This document shows positions 11,037 to 23,489 of a stretch of 64,000 nucleotides of DNA, piece by piece. The notes under the pieces were generated by a model, which worked only from the letters and a program-made list of their open reading frames with translations, did no database searches and was not told the DNA's origin. How positions within the stretch are numbered: the first letter of the stretch is position 1; each line of letters starts with the position of its first letter. The position numbers were made by a program, and so were the translations under genes. The DNA is from Straminergon stramineum (Eukaryota > Streptophyta > Bryopsida > Hypnales > Calliergonaceae), in contig OY987265.1 of NCBI GenBank assembly GCA_963920665.1, positions 37,825,001 through 37,889,000 of the forward strand, in the 5' to 3' direction.

Positions 11037-12412
11037 GAATACTAGGGGCATCCAATGTTTACAAGATTCAAATCATCTAAAGCCAATTTTACTTCTTTCA
11101 AAAACATTGAATCCTGCAAGCACTTAGAAGTGGAAAAGATGGCAATTCAAATCACTAGAAAAATGATAGTAGTTCCATAGGCAAGTGCCAAACAAAATAC
11201 ACCATCTTTGACCCATATAATCATTTAGCATATGCATATTTAGAATTCCAAATTTTATAAACATATTCCACAATAAGTTATAAAGACAATCTCAGGTCAA
11301 ATAAAAAATATTATTTATTTATTTTTATCCCTCATTTTTCCAAAAGGGATAATTTTGAAGGCATTTTGAAGACTTCAATCAAAAAAGAACTTTCGGAGTT
11401 AAGTAAGACATTACAAGAAAAATGTGGGATAATTTGACAAAACTTTGATTGAAGGGCCATCACTTGAAACAATAAGATAGAGGCCTTGAAGGCTATTTGA
11501 AAGGCCCATAATACTCATCATCCATCTGGGTTGTGTGTTAATGTGTGGATGCATGCTCTAAACTTACCTTCTAAAGAACTAAGAAGACCACTTTTTGAGA
11601 ACTTGAACAAGCTTTATTGAATTCATCATTTGGAATTTTTTCATGAGATTTTAAGGATGGATGATATTCATCCTAATCTACATCTATATTTGTTTCACAC
11701 CATTTCAATAAATATCGCAAATGTAAAAGTTTTTTTCCAATTTCAATGTCAAATTGGATAGCTAAAAATATATTCTAAAAACATGATAGTTTAGATTAAA
11801 TTTAAATTAAATTTTGAAAATTTCAAATAAAATAAAAAAGAACAGATACCTATTGTGTACTAGAACATTCTTACAATTGGGCCTAATAATTCTCAATTTC
11901 TTCTAAAAGTTATTAATGATTAGATTTTTTCTTTCATCAAATTTCACCTTTTACTATATATTTTTTAAAAGATGAATATAAATTTTTTTGTTTTAATTTT
12001 CTAAAAAAATTCTAGTATTTCAACCAATTTTCCAATATATTTGATGAATCACACAAAATTCAGGACATTTTTTTTCTTAAAATGTTGAAAGACAAAACTT
12101 CACCTTTACAAATGGCTAGAAAAATCTATATTTTGAAGTTTAGGCATGTTGAGTTGGTAGTAGGTAGGGATTTTTACTCTTGAATTTTCAACGGATGTAC
12201 TTGAATAAGTTCACCCCTAAAGGACCATGTAATTATTCAATGCATGTAAAGGCCACTTCTCACTACAGCACAAGGTCGAGAGTCCATTGATTTCAGCCAA
12301 TGAGATTGCAGAAACCCAAGAGTTCGGCCTCTCGAGCCTTCACACAAGGAGGCACAATCCAAAGTCCATCACCCACTTGTCTATCTACATGGCAACCAAA
12401 TGCCTACATGGC
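11033..12412. other. AT-rich intergenic sequence
   Basis: No gene, RNA gene or bounded element was recognised. Confidence 0.5.
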
Positions 12413-12479
12413 GACGAACTCTCGATTAGAGTTTGGGTCTCCATTCCTGGCTGACCCAAACTCTAATCGAGAGTTCGTC
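12413..12479. repeat. Perfect hairpin, 27-bp arms and 13-bp loop
   Basis: The arm at 12,413-12,439 (GACGAACTCTCGATTAGAGT, then TTGGGTC) is repeated in exact reverse complement at 12,453-12,479. The spacer is TCCATTCCTGGCT. Bases outside the arms do not pair, so the boundary is sharp. A perfect arm pair in otherwise heavily diverged DNA implies recent origin or selection. Options are a palindromic mutation event, a small foldback element or a hairpin RNA source. Confidence 0.95.
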
Positions 12480-12544
12480 AAGTTTTTTTCAAAATCTGAC
12501 AAAATCTCAGGCATTTGATCGGACTGTTTTTATAGAAATAGGTA

Positions 12545-12665
12545 GGATGCCCTCCCTTGTTTATTTGTTTATTTGTTTATTTGTGTCCCCATTGGGGTTT
12601 GAACCCTAGTCTCCACCATTACAATGGGGAGTCTTTGCATTCTATAAACCTACTTCCCTTCAATG
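12545..12665 (-). mobile_element. Possible tRNA-derived SINE
   Basis: Read on the minus strand, a Pol III B-box-like GGGTTCAAACCCC is followed by GGGGACA and a 3' tail of AAATAAAC repeats. A tRNA-like B box followed by an A-rich repeated tail is the SINE layout. No A box or target duplication could be fixed, so this is tentative. Confidence 0.4.
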
Positions 12666-14282
12666 TTTAATGCCACCTTTTTATTCCATTTATATCCTTC
12701 ATATTCTTTGTTTAATGATGAGAGCATGTACTGTAAATATTTTTCCAAGGCCACTTTTGACTCCTTTCTCATGTTTTTTTAACCTTTTGCTTGAAAAAAT
12801 TGTCACATGGGTGACAATTTGTTGAAAATTTCAGAAATTGGATGGATTAGAAGTTGAAAAAATGGAATAGGTTTGGACTTTGGGCTAGGACTTTGGACTT
12901 TGGCCTTTGGAGGCTTCACACTATGGCTGGCCGAAGGCTCCAATTCCTAGTTTTTGTGGCCTATTTATTGCTCATTTCCTTGGACTCTCACCAAAGTTTG
13001 CCCACTCAATCCCATGGCCTCTTGACTTGGACGGCCATAGTATGAAGAGGCCCTAAGAAATCCTTGGTAGTTGTGTACAAAGTCAATTTTGGTTGTATGA
13101 TCACAAAATTTTCACACAAGATGGGAACATGTACCCCCTTGGTGGGAATATATATTTTTTGTAATTGGTTACCCATATCAAAATTCTTATGTTGCCCGAA
13201 CACTTTTAAGCAATCCAAAACAACATTTTCAGAAGTCAATACAAGAGAAGTCAAAGATAAAAATATAAAAAAGATTAGGATATGTGGAATTTGTCTTCAA
13301 ATTAGGAGATAGATTTGAAGTTATTTGTAATTATTTTTAAAAAAATCACCCCTCCTCCAAATTTACTATAAATAGACTATTGCATAAACCTAAAGAGACC
13401 ATGATAGGAGAAGGAATGTAGATCTCAATTTTTTTACACAAAATAAATTTTGTCTTGTAAAGAATCTAAACATTGTTTTTCTTAGGTTCTTTTGTTTTCT
13501 TTCCACCCCTAGATAAATTGATTCAAAATCTTATACAAAATCCCTGAAACACCAAGTGATCAAACTAGTCACATTGCTAAAGAGTAGACAAAACTTGTTT
13601 TTTCAATCTTTTTATGTCACTCCTTACTAGTAAAAAAGAGGATCTTTTGGCACCAATCTCAATAGGAGACCTTGGTTTTGTAGGCTCATATGGGCATCAA
13701 GCTATTACTCATATGGGCTTCAAAATCAAATTCTCCTATCATTGCCCACAAAAGAAGAAGCTCTATAACTTTCACACCACTAATCCAAATGGAATGAATA
13801 AAAGCTTTATGTGTCGAAAAAATCATAATCTATGAAAAAAATAATTTCACATTTTTGTGAATTTTTCGGTTACTTGATCTTCCCCATTTTGAGCTTATAA
13901 TGGCATAACTTTTTTTCTTTTTCTTTTAAACAAATGGAGATCCAATACAAAGCAACAAGAACACATCAACCAAACCTATTGTGGCATAATTTTCACTCCC
14001 ATGCATCAATTGAAATTAAAATCATATTCCTTAAAAGCTAATGTATTTTCTCTATCTTTTTTTTCAAAATTCAGAAAAATTTGTTGAAAATTAAGGTTAC
14101 ACTAGCCTACCCCAAATCCATTTTGTCCCATAAGAAAACTATGAGACTTCAAGGATTAAAAATCAAAGAATAATCCGTTGTCAAATTCCAAATACCAAAA
14201 CGAAATAAATACATGTACACGTGAACAAACCAAATATAAAAAATGAATGAATCTATCCAAATTTTCTACTTTAGACATGTAC
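12666..14282. other. Intergenic sequence with internal blocks of TTAA elements
   Basis: No gene is seen. 13,560-14,110 resembles the interior of the element at 16,309-16,903 (AACTTTCACACCACTAATCC, then AAATGGAATGAATAAAAGC), so it is probably an old relative. Its ends were not found. Confidence 0.5.
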
Positions 14283-14286
14283 TTAA

Positions 14287-14924
14287 CCCCTAAATGCCCA
14301 AGGCACTCAAATGTGGTGTTTGGAAAACTTTGAAGTTAAGTAAAACCCAACCAAATTACTATTATTATTAGTTTATATTTTTGGAGAATTATTTTTGAAG
14401 TCTAGTTTTAGGATCAAAAAGCTGATCTTAAAAATAAAGGATTATAATTTTTCTATTGAAGATTTTGTGCAAGGATACCTAGTGCAATCTTGACTTCCTG
14501 TAGTGTTGTGGGCTCTTGGAAATGAGCCTCAAATACACTAGATCTTGGAGGCAAAATCACATTAGAAATTCATTTAAAAAAAATCCTAGAATAGATTTTG
14601 AAAAACCATAAATTGATTGGGTTTGTGCATGCTAGGCCCTATAACCTCATATTTTTTTAGTGACCACCTTTTCAGAGTTGACATGCAAAAAGAGAATTGA
14701 AAAATTTTCATAGTTTTTACACCCTCGTGATCAAACATTATAATCTTTCAATCTATAAGTGATATTGTTATGTTTTCTTTTCCTATGTGATCTCTAACAT
14801 GTCTAGTTTGAATTTGTATGGTTACAATTCAAAAGAAATTGGTACAACTTATGAAAATGTTGACTTCTTGTTCAATTTAGAGCAAATTTCAAGAAGCTCC
14901 AAACAGGCCTTGGGCATTTAGGGT
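14287..14924. mobile_element. TTAA-flanked TIR element, 638 bp
   Basis: TTAA at 14,283-14,286 and 14,925-14,928 bounds ends CCCCTAAATGCCCAAGGC and GGCCTTGGGCATTTAGGG, a long near-perfect inverted repeat. The interior is non-coding. Confidence 0.75.
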
Positions 14925-14928
14925 TTAA

Positions 14929-15835
14929 ACTGGATCCATGCCTAAAGATATATATAAGCACCCAACTTTTGACCATTTCGATACCAAGGTACCAAGGGGG
15001 AAATTCAAACACAAATAGAATATACATATTCTCCCGAGATGCACAAAATTGCAAAAATAGTCTCACAGTAAAAAAAACTAAAAATGACCTAACTGAACTG
15101 ACAAAATCTAGTGCACAATTTTGGACAATGGATCATATCATCATCAGTGGTTAACTTATATTTTTTAAAAATTCAAAATAGTTTATGGTTAATTTTGGGG
15201 TTTCCAAGTTGCAGTTAATAAGGTGGTGGGCCCGGGACCCGGGGAGGGAAGCTTGTGTGAGGATATGGGCCGCCGTCCGTGGGGGTAGGAGGTTGCACGT
15301 GAGCTTCCGATGCTTCAATATTGCACCAAAAAAAAACCCTAAAAAAAAGGGGCGTTTACCAAGGTTTAAAAATTACCCACTTAATTAAATGCCTCGAATA
15401 ATGAGCGGGTTTAGGGGGATGTTTATGGGTACTGCCCGCTCTGCCCGTAAAACCCGTAGTAAAGCCCGTAATATAAACATAAAGCCCATAAGCCCGTTCC
15501 TCCGTGCCCGGTTGCGTTCTTTGGAGGCATCCCAATTCTTATTATTTTTAGGCATCTCTCGGATTCGCCGTTCGAGGCTTCGGCTGATTGAATTAATTAA
15601 TTAATTAATTATTTTAATTAGTGTAGATTCGAAAATAGACTGAAATAGACCCCCTAGAAAGGGGGAAAGCTAAAGGGGACTCTATTTTGGAGTAGTTTTA
15701 ATCATTTTTAAGGTAAGTGGTGGTGGTCCTGCTAATTGATCAGGGAACATTCAATGGTGATGTTGTTGATTTTGGGTACTTCCTGGTTTGCATTTTTGTG
15801 TACAGACAGGCTGGGGAATCACTCCAATGGGGAGG
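14929..15835. other. Unassigned stretch with a GC-rich patch
   Basis: 15,205-15,560 is much richer in G+C than its surroundings. It has repeated AAGCCC/AACCCGT motifs (GCCCGTAA, AAACCCGTA, AAGCCCGTA) and ends in a TTAA tetranucleotide run (about 15,591-15,610). No protein family was recognised in any frame. Confidence 0.45.
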
Positions 15836-15900
15836 TGGGGGGGGCTTATTAATAATAATTTATTCTTATCTCTTTTAGTAAATTATTAAGCCCCCCCCCA
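15836..15900. repeat. Imperfect foldback with G-run and C-run ends
   Basis: A left arm (G-run, CTTA, then TTAATAATAATTTA) pairs with a right arm (TAAATTATTAAG, then C-run) around a loop of about 16 bases. Flanking CCAATGGGG and CCGTTGGGG motifs suggest a tiny foldback element. Confidence 0.6.
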
Positions 15901-16087
15901 ATTGGTGCCGTTGGGGAACAAGGAAGGGTTGAGTGAATTCTATCGAGGTTGCACACTGACTGCACAGGACTGCACACAGTTTTGTTTTGTGGTGTGTCCC
16001 TTTGAAGAGCATCCCCACTGTTGCTCACCATAGGTGGCCCAGGAAGGTATAGGCTGGGCCCAGGAGTCCAATCCCCCCTCCCCTTAA

Positions 16088-16304
16088 CCCTTAAACATCA
16101 ACACGGACGTTTAGTGTCTGATGGATGACAAGGAATCTTTCTATACGAACTGCAACTATTCATCCTTGGAATTTTGTGTGGAAAGGGAAGATCTTCTACA
16201 ATACTTTGACCTCCAATGTGTATTTTTTATTTTTTTTAAAGTAGATGATGTCACACAGTTCCAAAAGGCATGATTTCCACGGTCACCAGTCTGTTCTTTA
16301 AAGG
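16088..16304 (+). mobile_element. MITE family F (TTAA), copy F1
   Basis: TTAA at 16,084-16,087 and 16,305-16,308 flanks a 217-bp element that keeps the family F landmark GATGGATGACAAGGAAT near the left. It also keeps CTTTGACCTCCAATG and AAAGTAGATGATGTCA to the right. The right TTAA is shared with the next element. Confidence 0.85.
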
Positions 16305-16308
16305 TTAA

Positions 16309-16903
16309 CCCCTAAAGTAAGTAAGTGTGAAAGTCCGAAGGACATTTTTTTTGTCAGAAACCACTCACAATTGCCACTTCTGTTACATTCGACTATGAAA
16401 TAAATAAAAAAAGTAAAATAAAATTTAGAATCTAACTATAAGATCGTGTTCTACACTTGTTTTAGATCACGTGGTAAAAAATTCTTGATTTTTGACCATA
16501 TAGATTGAAAAATATTAGCATTCATAGAGAAAGGAAAAGTTTCTTTCAAGAAATTGCTTTGATTGCCCTATAAACAAGAAGGTCCATAGCTTTCACGTCA
16601 CTAATCCAAATGGAATGAATCAAAGCTTGCCATCTAGACAAAAATATAATCTACAAGAACAAAAACATGAAAATTCTGATTTTAATCTTTGATGGATTTT
16701 TTCGTTGCCCAGTCTCTCCCATTTTGAGGTTATTGTGGCATAAATTTTTCTCTTGGGCACTAATTGAAACCACAAAAAATTATATTCCTAGAAAGCTAAT
16801 AAATATTTTTTATCTTATGAGAAAGTTCCAATAGAAATTGAGATAAGAAGGAACTGCCCAAAATCCATTTTGTCCCTCATAAAGACAATGGGACTTTAGG
16901 AGG
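16309..16903 (+). mobile_element. TTAA-flanked TIR element, 595 bp (I1)
   Basis: It starts CCCCTAAAGTAAG and ends GGACTTTAGGAGG, between TTAA at 16,305-16,308 and 16,904-16,907. The interior carries blocks shared with other long TTAA elements (ATTAGCATTC, CACTAATCCAAATGGAATGA, GGGCACTAATTGAAA). It abuts F1 with a single shared TTAA. Confidence 0.75.
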
Positions 16904-16907
16904 TTAA

Positions 16908-17672
16908 TTGTAGTGCGGTTGACTAATTTTTGACCACCAGGTGCACCAAATGTGTTTCTTTTTCCTTTAGCATTTGGAGCACAGTGAAATAGGCATAGAG
17001 TATTGCATTGATTGTTTGGGGTAAATTTTTGGTATTTTATTCTTAACATAGTTGTTCACATCGTGATGAGATGTGGGTTGATATTAAAAGATTCAAAAAA
17101 ATCTCATGCTCTATCAAAACTAGTTTTAATTGCAAAGAACATAAACTTACAAGGGACATGTCACACTTTTTCATTTTCACATATCAATGAGTCAAGCTAT
17201 TTTATAGAAGTAATTATAGACTCCATTTCGGGACAAACATATCATGGGATATTATTCCATCCAAGAAAATATTTTATGGGCCTCTATAGAAGGCACTTTA
17301 GGAGACTCACTATTGTAGCCTTTTTTATGACTTGTTCAGATTTTTCACAAGAAAATTAGCCTCCTTTGCAAGTGGCTATAATCTTGAATACTAAATTAAG
17401 TTGATATTGTTCAAAAGAGGCCCACTTGTAAGTATGTGTAAATGGGCGATTAAAATTTCTTGGAATGGGACTCTAAACCAAAATAAATTGTAGACCCTTC
17501 ATTCACAAAGATCCTTGCACTATAGTTAATTTTCTTCCATGAGAAATAAAATTTGAAATTACTAGTATTTGAAAAGTAATTAGACAAATTTTAATCTTCT
17601 TCTAATATACAAATAACTATTGAAATGATAGATTTTTGAAAATTTTCTAGCATATTTTGGTTTTAACCCCTA
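16908..17672. other. AT-rich intergenic sequence
   Basis: No gene is recognised. A 115-codon open frame at 17,012-17,359 has no resemblance to a family I know and no plant-like codon pattern, and is judged a chance frame. Confidence 0.5.
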
Positions 17673-17676
17673 AAAA

Positions 17677-18152
17677 AGTGGGGTTGTTTTTCAAGAAAAA
17701 TTGTTTAAAATGCTAATTTTTAGTGCATTGCCCACTAAAAGAATTTTTTTATTTGGAATCCCCAGAGTAGAAAGTTAGAGACAAAAATTCAAGAACTTTG
17801 AGGTCATAAATTTTAAGATAATAATATTTGAAGTTAAATTTATTTTCCTCCAACACTTGCTCGGTAGGATTAGTAGAGTTTGACTCCTATTGGAATGAGA
17901 TTTTCTGCTAATTATAGTTTTTTTAACAATTACATATTATATGATTTTAGTTACCTATGTGCCAATTTCAAGAAATGAAAAATTTGGCAAAAGTTCCAAA
18001 ATTGTTCAAGATGCCTGAATTTTTTTGGGTAGCACAAGTTTTGATTTGGAAATCCAATCAATTTTTTTAAACTTCTATCTTGTGTTGAAATGTTGAAAAC
18101 ATTTGTTAAAATTTGACTTTTGTAGTATCATACGAGCACTTTGTCGTTTAGG
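17677..18152 (-). mobile_element. TTAA element, family K, degraded copy
   Basis: TTAA at 17,673-17,676 followed by CCCCTAAAAAAG begins a stretch that in reverse complement resembles 42.83-43.3 kb. Landmarks are a TTGACTCCTATTGGAATGAG block and a TTACCTATGTGCCAATTTC block. The right end, CGTTTAGGGACTAA, appears mutated. Confidence 0.5.
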
Positions 18153-19232
18153 GACTAAGACAAATGTTCTTTCAACCCTATTGAAGGACAATTTATAATA
18201 AAAATTTTAATCTTTGTGGTTTGTTTACTTTCTAAATGGTATTCATCTTTCCAGATTTGAGGAAGTATTTATTGTCCCATGGTAGAGAAAATATGTTTGA
18301 AAACTTTCAACACTATTTCAAGAACTTCATTCTCTAATATATTAGCATTAGAAGAAAATTGGCCATTGACTAAAATGATTCGTATTAATTTGGGGTCAAA
18401 ATAAATACAATTTGCATTGAAACAATGTGGGACCTAAACAAATGCACTAACAATAATGAAATTTTTTTATTTCTACAAATTGGTTTTACTATTGAAAGGT
18501 ATCCCACTTGAAAGAAAGGTTGTTTGGAAAAAAATCCATTCTAAATGCAAAGAAACATTAAAATGGTGTCACTAAAGGGATAACTTTTAACAAAGCAAAG
18601 TTGTTCTAAAACAACAAAATTGATTGGAAGCTTTCTTGGGACTAACCCTCCTAAGAGTGGATTTCCATGTTGAATTGGTATTGACATGATTATTTAGAGT
18701 TAGAATTACTTTCACACCAAGTTTCATGATGATTTCACTTTTATATAACTAGGATAAAACTACATATAGAAGAGCTTTGCCTTATTGTCAAAATAAAAGT
18801 CTGTACTATAAAACTTCAAAATTCAAATCCAATGTTCAAATTATTTCTTTGGAAGTTAAAAAGTTATCTTCCTTCCTTTTTATGAGCCTCTCTCCAAAAT
18901 TTTGCTACCGAATGATCCTTGTTTACTTCTTGCAAATATTGTATACTTCTATGTAGAATCTTGGAATTTTTTGCTTAAGGTTTGAACAAATTATGTATAT
19001 GAAAGTCCACATCAATACTTTATGTACGACATGAATCACCCATTTTTAAAAAATTAATGAATTTCAAATTTTTACTTTAATTACATATGAAAAGCCATGA
19101 TTATGACATGTTTTCAAGAAATTTTAAGATTGATTAATGTGTAGAATTCTAGCACAACTATTTATTAAAAATTATTTAGACAATTTATTCTCAAAATGAC
19201 ATAATTCAAAAAATTGAAAATGCTAGATTCTC
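18153..19232. other. AT-rich intergenic sequence
   Basis: No gene or bounded element was recognised. Confidence 0.5.
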
Positions 19233-19236
19233 TTAA

Positions 19237-20151
19237 CCCCTAAAGGTTTTTGACTATTTTTTCACCAAATATGCTCCAAAACTACCATTTCTAGTAAAAG
19301 AACCAAAATTTAGAAAAAAAAACCATTTTTGGACACATGTAACCATAGGATCTTGTATTAAGATGGTTAGAGAACATGTGGAAAAAAATTCTGATTTTTC
19401 CACCATGTAGATTGCAAGATATTAGCATTTGAATTGACAAAAATCCTTCTTTTGTCCCTATGAAAAACCATGCAGCTGCTCTTCACAAGGTCACATTTGT
19501 ATGAAAAAATGTATGTGCATCTTTAGATTCATTCTTCAAGGCAAGTTGGCTGCATGCTTGAAAAGAATTCAAATCATTTGGAATTGTACAACATAGAGGA
19601 AAAAAATAGTAAGTAGAAAGAAGTGGAGAATGATTCAAAATACTAAATTATTAAGAATTTTCTTATGGAATTGAAAAATTTCAATCCCAATGGTTGTAAT
19701 GTTGTAATAAACAACCTACATCCTATGATTTTATGTTTTTCAAAAAATACTGAAAATTGAGTTAAATAAAGGACTTCAAAGTTTATTTTAAAGTAGAGAA
19801 TCTATAATTGCTTGCAAACTAAAACTCCTCATAACTTTCACTTCATTAATCAAAATGGAATGATTCAAAGATTTCCATGTACAAATGAATCCATAAAACC
19901 AATTTCAAATCTTTATTTATGAAAAAGGTGATTTTTTTTATCTACCCAAGCTGCCTAAGTTGGGAAAGAAACTACATATCATACAATAACTTTTTAACCA
20001 TGTCATCAAAAGTTATGAAATTTTTGGGCCTTAAAGCTACTCCTTGACCACATATGTGGAAAATTTCAAAGAAAAAAATTGAAAATTCCTCTTGTAGTGA
20101 GCTACCTGAAATATCTATGATGCCAAAAAATGTTGTTTGGGACTTTAGGGG
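19237..20151 (+). mobile_element. Family D (TTAA) element, copy D2
   Basis: A 915-bp copy between TTAA at 19,233-19,236 and 20,152-20,155, with ends CCCCTAAAGG and GACTTTAGGGG. It aligns end to end with D1 and D3, including ATGTAGATTGCAAGATATTA and AAAGGACTTCAAAGTTTATT. It is non-coding. Confidence 0.85.
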
Positions 20152-20155
20152 TTAA

Positions 20156-21034
20156 AATGTCCAACACCAAAAGTAGTAACTGTAGGAAGTAGGGAAATGC
20201 TACTGAAGTAAAAATTGATTGAAAGCTTACTTTTCTTAGAACATACTAGTCCCCCACTTTCTTTGAAATTTTTCCACTTCAAAAAGATTTTAAAAAGAAA
20301 TAGCTTTGTATTCTCACTAGTAGATAGTTGTGACTAGAACAAGAAAAAATCAATCATTTTCTATTATTTTGGGTGCTAGCAGTCACAACTTATTAAAATC
20401 AACAAATTTTTGTAATGACACCAACAAATTTATGTTGTTTTAGGCACTTCCATTTTTTTGACCAAATCAACAAAAATTTAATAAATTGTGTAACCCCTAA
20501 AATCTACATTGTTTGTAGATTTCTAAAATCTAGAACTGTTTTAGGTGTTTGAAATCTAGAAATGTTGTAGATGGTTTGGATTGCATTGTCTGAAATCTAG
20601 GTATATCCTAGATTTTAGATATCTATACCATCCTATCTTAAATGTTGCTTTTATAGTTTAGACTGCACAATTTGAAAAATTAATGGCACAGGAAATACTA
20701 CCATTTTAATGAAATTCACCATATCCTTGCTAATTAAGTGTAAGAAGTCTAAATGTTGCTAAGGTATGAAAATCTCAACCATACAATCTTGTAGTGTGCA
20801 TGGTATAGATGGCTTAGATGAAATTTAGAGTCATTTAGCTACATATATTGCAAAATAAATTATAATGTTTTAGTGTTGAAAAAAATTGCTAAAATTTTCC
20901 TAGCAACACATTTGAGGTGGAATCTAATTTTTCATTGGTGAAAAAAATATCATTCAAAGTGTCTACAAAATGACTTTGAACTATCAAAAAACAAGAAAAG
21001 TTGCAAATAACACATCTATGGCTAAAGCTCCCTC
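20156..21034. other. AT-rich intergenic sequence with short internal repeats
   Basis: A single TTAA-element-like end (TGTAACCCCTAAAATC, near 20,490) lacks a partner. It is followed by several imperfect repeats of TTTGAAATCTAG at 20,520-20,620. No gene is seen. Confidence 0.5.
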
Positions 21035-21540
21035 TACTAAAATGCTTCTCAATCACTCATAACTCCTTGGATTGATATGAAATTTTTGCCACATAAACTA
21101 GACTTGTATGCACAACTTTTCCAAAAACATTATTGAAAACGGATAGTGTATGAGGAAGATATAAGCCGCCAAAGTTCATTGTAATCTAAAAATGTCTGGA
21201 TTTTGAACTTCGAATGGCTCCCAAAAATTCAAAACAACTTGGATTGACATGAAAATTTTACCACAATAACTAGACTTTAGGAGGAACATAATCCAATATA
21301 TTTTTATTGAAAACGGACATTGGATGAAGAAGATACAATCCCCTCAAATTGCAGCCATCAAACTGTAGTTTGGTAAACTCAAATTAAAACTGTAAAATTT
21401 GAATGTCTTTCAAAAAACTATTATTTCTTGGATTGATGTGCAAATTTTACCTCAAAAACTAGACTAGTATGCGCAACTTTTCCAATAAAGTTTATTGAAT
21501 TTGGACATAGGATGCAAAAATTATGGCTCTTTGAATTGAA
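21035..21540 (+). repeat. Tandem array, three units of 170-190 bp
   Basis: The block CTTGGATTGATATGAAATTT followed by TTxCCxCA, ACTAGACT and a TTATTGAAAACGGAxA motif recurs starting near 21,065, 21,237 and 21,426. Units are about 75-80% alike by eye. Frames are broken in all directions, so this is not seen as coding. Confidence 0.75.
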
Positions 21541-22396
21541 CGTCTAGACTATGTGAGGACACTTCTTGTCCCTTTAGACAATGACAATGAGTGGATAAGT
21601 AACACCTTGACATTTGGGAAATCCCTCAGATTGCGTAAGTGAGGTCTTGAGTTCCAATTCCGTCAATCACACTCGGGGGCTTGGTGTGAGGCTATTGATG
21701 TGGTAGTTCTAACTGCTTTGGTGGCAATGTTGATGTGGCAGTTTGACTGGTGACATGGCAATTGACTTTGCTACAATTTCAACATTTTGAAGAATATAAA
21801 TTATTGTTTAAATCAACAAAAATGGACAACAAATTTCAATAGAATATTGACCAATAGAATGTGACCAAATCAACTAAACTAGACAACAATTTTCAGTTCA
21901 ATTTTTATTGTCTAGGACACAACATTTCTACTAGTGTCATGATCTTGCCACTAGTCAAGATGATTTTGAGATACTAGGTCTCCATGGAAGGTTGAGTTTG
22001 GTGTGAGATATGCTAGTTTATTATATATCAAACTTTAGTATCTTTGAGTCTTGCTTCTTTGCTTGTAATTACCAATGCAAATTTGTTTGGAATCACTCTT
22101 TATAAGACTTTTCAATTTTTGAAAGGTATTTGAATGACTTTTCATTGTTCTATAATAGAGGGTAGTTTGAATACTTTTTTTTAACACCAAGTGTGTTATT
22201 GAAGCAACAATTCAAAAGGATGATAAATTACAAGGAGAACTAAAAATTATTGAAATTTTTTCTTATAGTAGAATCTTTTGAAACTTGAAAAATACATAAG
22301 GAATTTATTTCACTTTTCATATCCTCCAATCGAAATGCACTTTTAATGATTTCCAACGTACAACTTATCAAATACAATTCAATTTTGAGACATTGT
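21541..22396. other. Intergenic sequence with a possible SINE fragment
   Basis: 21,580-21,740 has a tRNA-like layout (GTGGATAAGT, then GAGTTCCAATTCC, a weak B box) followed by GT-rich repeated GATGTGGCAGT motifs. The call is weak. The rest is unassigned. Confidence 0.3.
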
Positions 22397-22400
22397 TTAA

Positions 22401-23489
22401 TCCCTTAGTGCCCAAGCCTTTCCCACTAAAAGAGATTTGAAGGCAAAATAAGCCTGCAAGTTCCCTTGCGTTCTTGGATTGTGGGAACTTGCCACATCAG
22501 CTATTTGACGTGGTCTAGACCATACCACATAAGATAATTTTATTTATTAAATTAATATTTTTAAGTATTCATTTTTGAATTTAAAAAAATCAGTTTTCAA
22601 TCTTGAAATATATAAAATTAAAAATTACTGACAATAATGGTTGGTTCAGAGTTCTTGGGTAGCAAGGGGAACAACTAGAGAAACAACCTTGAAATGGCCC
22701 TCCCTTTCCCTCAAATTCCCCTAATGAAGTATGTTTTTCCTAGGAAAAAAGAGCATGGGCTTACAGCTATCCCCAATGAGGCAAATTGTTTTTTTTTCTT
22801 CAAAATCTAACCATATAGATGGTTAAAGAGCTTGGTTATAAGTATGTATACCAATTTTGAGTGCAAAATTGCACAAGAGCTGTGAGATTATAACAAGAAA
22901 AATATGTGCGTTCTATTTTTAGTATATTGCCCCTTCCCACAATGTTTGAGATATTCGCATATGAGTTTTGGGGATCAAAGGTGACATGAACAACTAAAAA
23001 TTGTGTTAGCACAATTAAAATGCACTTCCAAAAACCTTAAGTTAAAATGAAGAGCTATCAAACTTATTACATAATCCACCTTGCAATTGTTGAAATGCAA
23101 TTTTTTTTATATGTAGAAATTGCAAATAACTCCAAATCAACAATTGAATGTTCAAATTTTCAAATGTGAAAATCATGAAAGCACTTCAATCTTTCCATTG
23201 GGACCATTTTTCAAAGCAAATGGATAAGTATAATTTTTAAAATCTCAATTCAAGTGAAATTGGCAAGCTTTGAATAAAACTTTACTCTTCCATTGAGGTA
23301 CATTATGCCTTTGAGGACCCCTCAAAAATTAAACATTGAACTTTTCAACTACGAAAATAAATGCTTCCAATAGTTAACCTTCAATACTACCTCTAAAAGG
23401 TTTTAGAATGGTCAAAGGATTTAATTGCCATACCAAAATGAACTGGAAATTCTAAAGCAACCATATATAGGTGCTCAAGTAGTTAGGGG
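22401..23489. mobile_element. TTAA-flanked element, 1.09 kb
   Basis: TTAA at 22,397-22,400 and 23,490-23,493 bounds ends TCCCTTAGTGCCCAAGC and GTGCTCAAGTAGTTAGGGG, which pair imperfectly. The left part (22,440-22,740) resembles the interior of element P. It is non-coding. Confidence 0.55.

Noticed and set aside
12545..12665. A functional tRNA gene
   Set aside because: Only a B-box-like stretch is visible. No acceptor-stem pairing or anticodon arm could be built, so a SINE is more likely.
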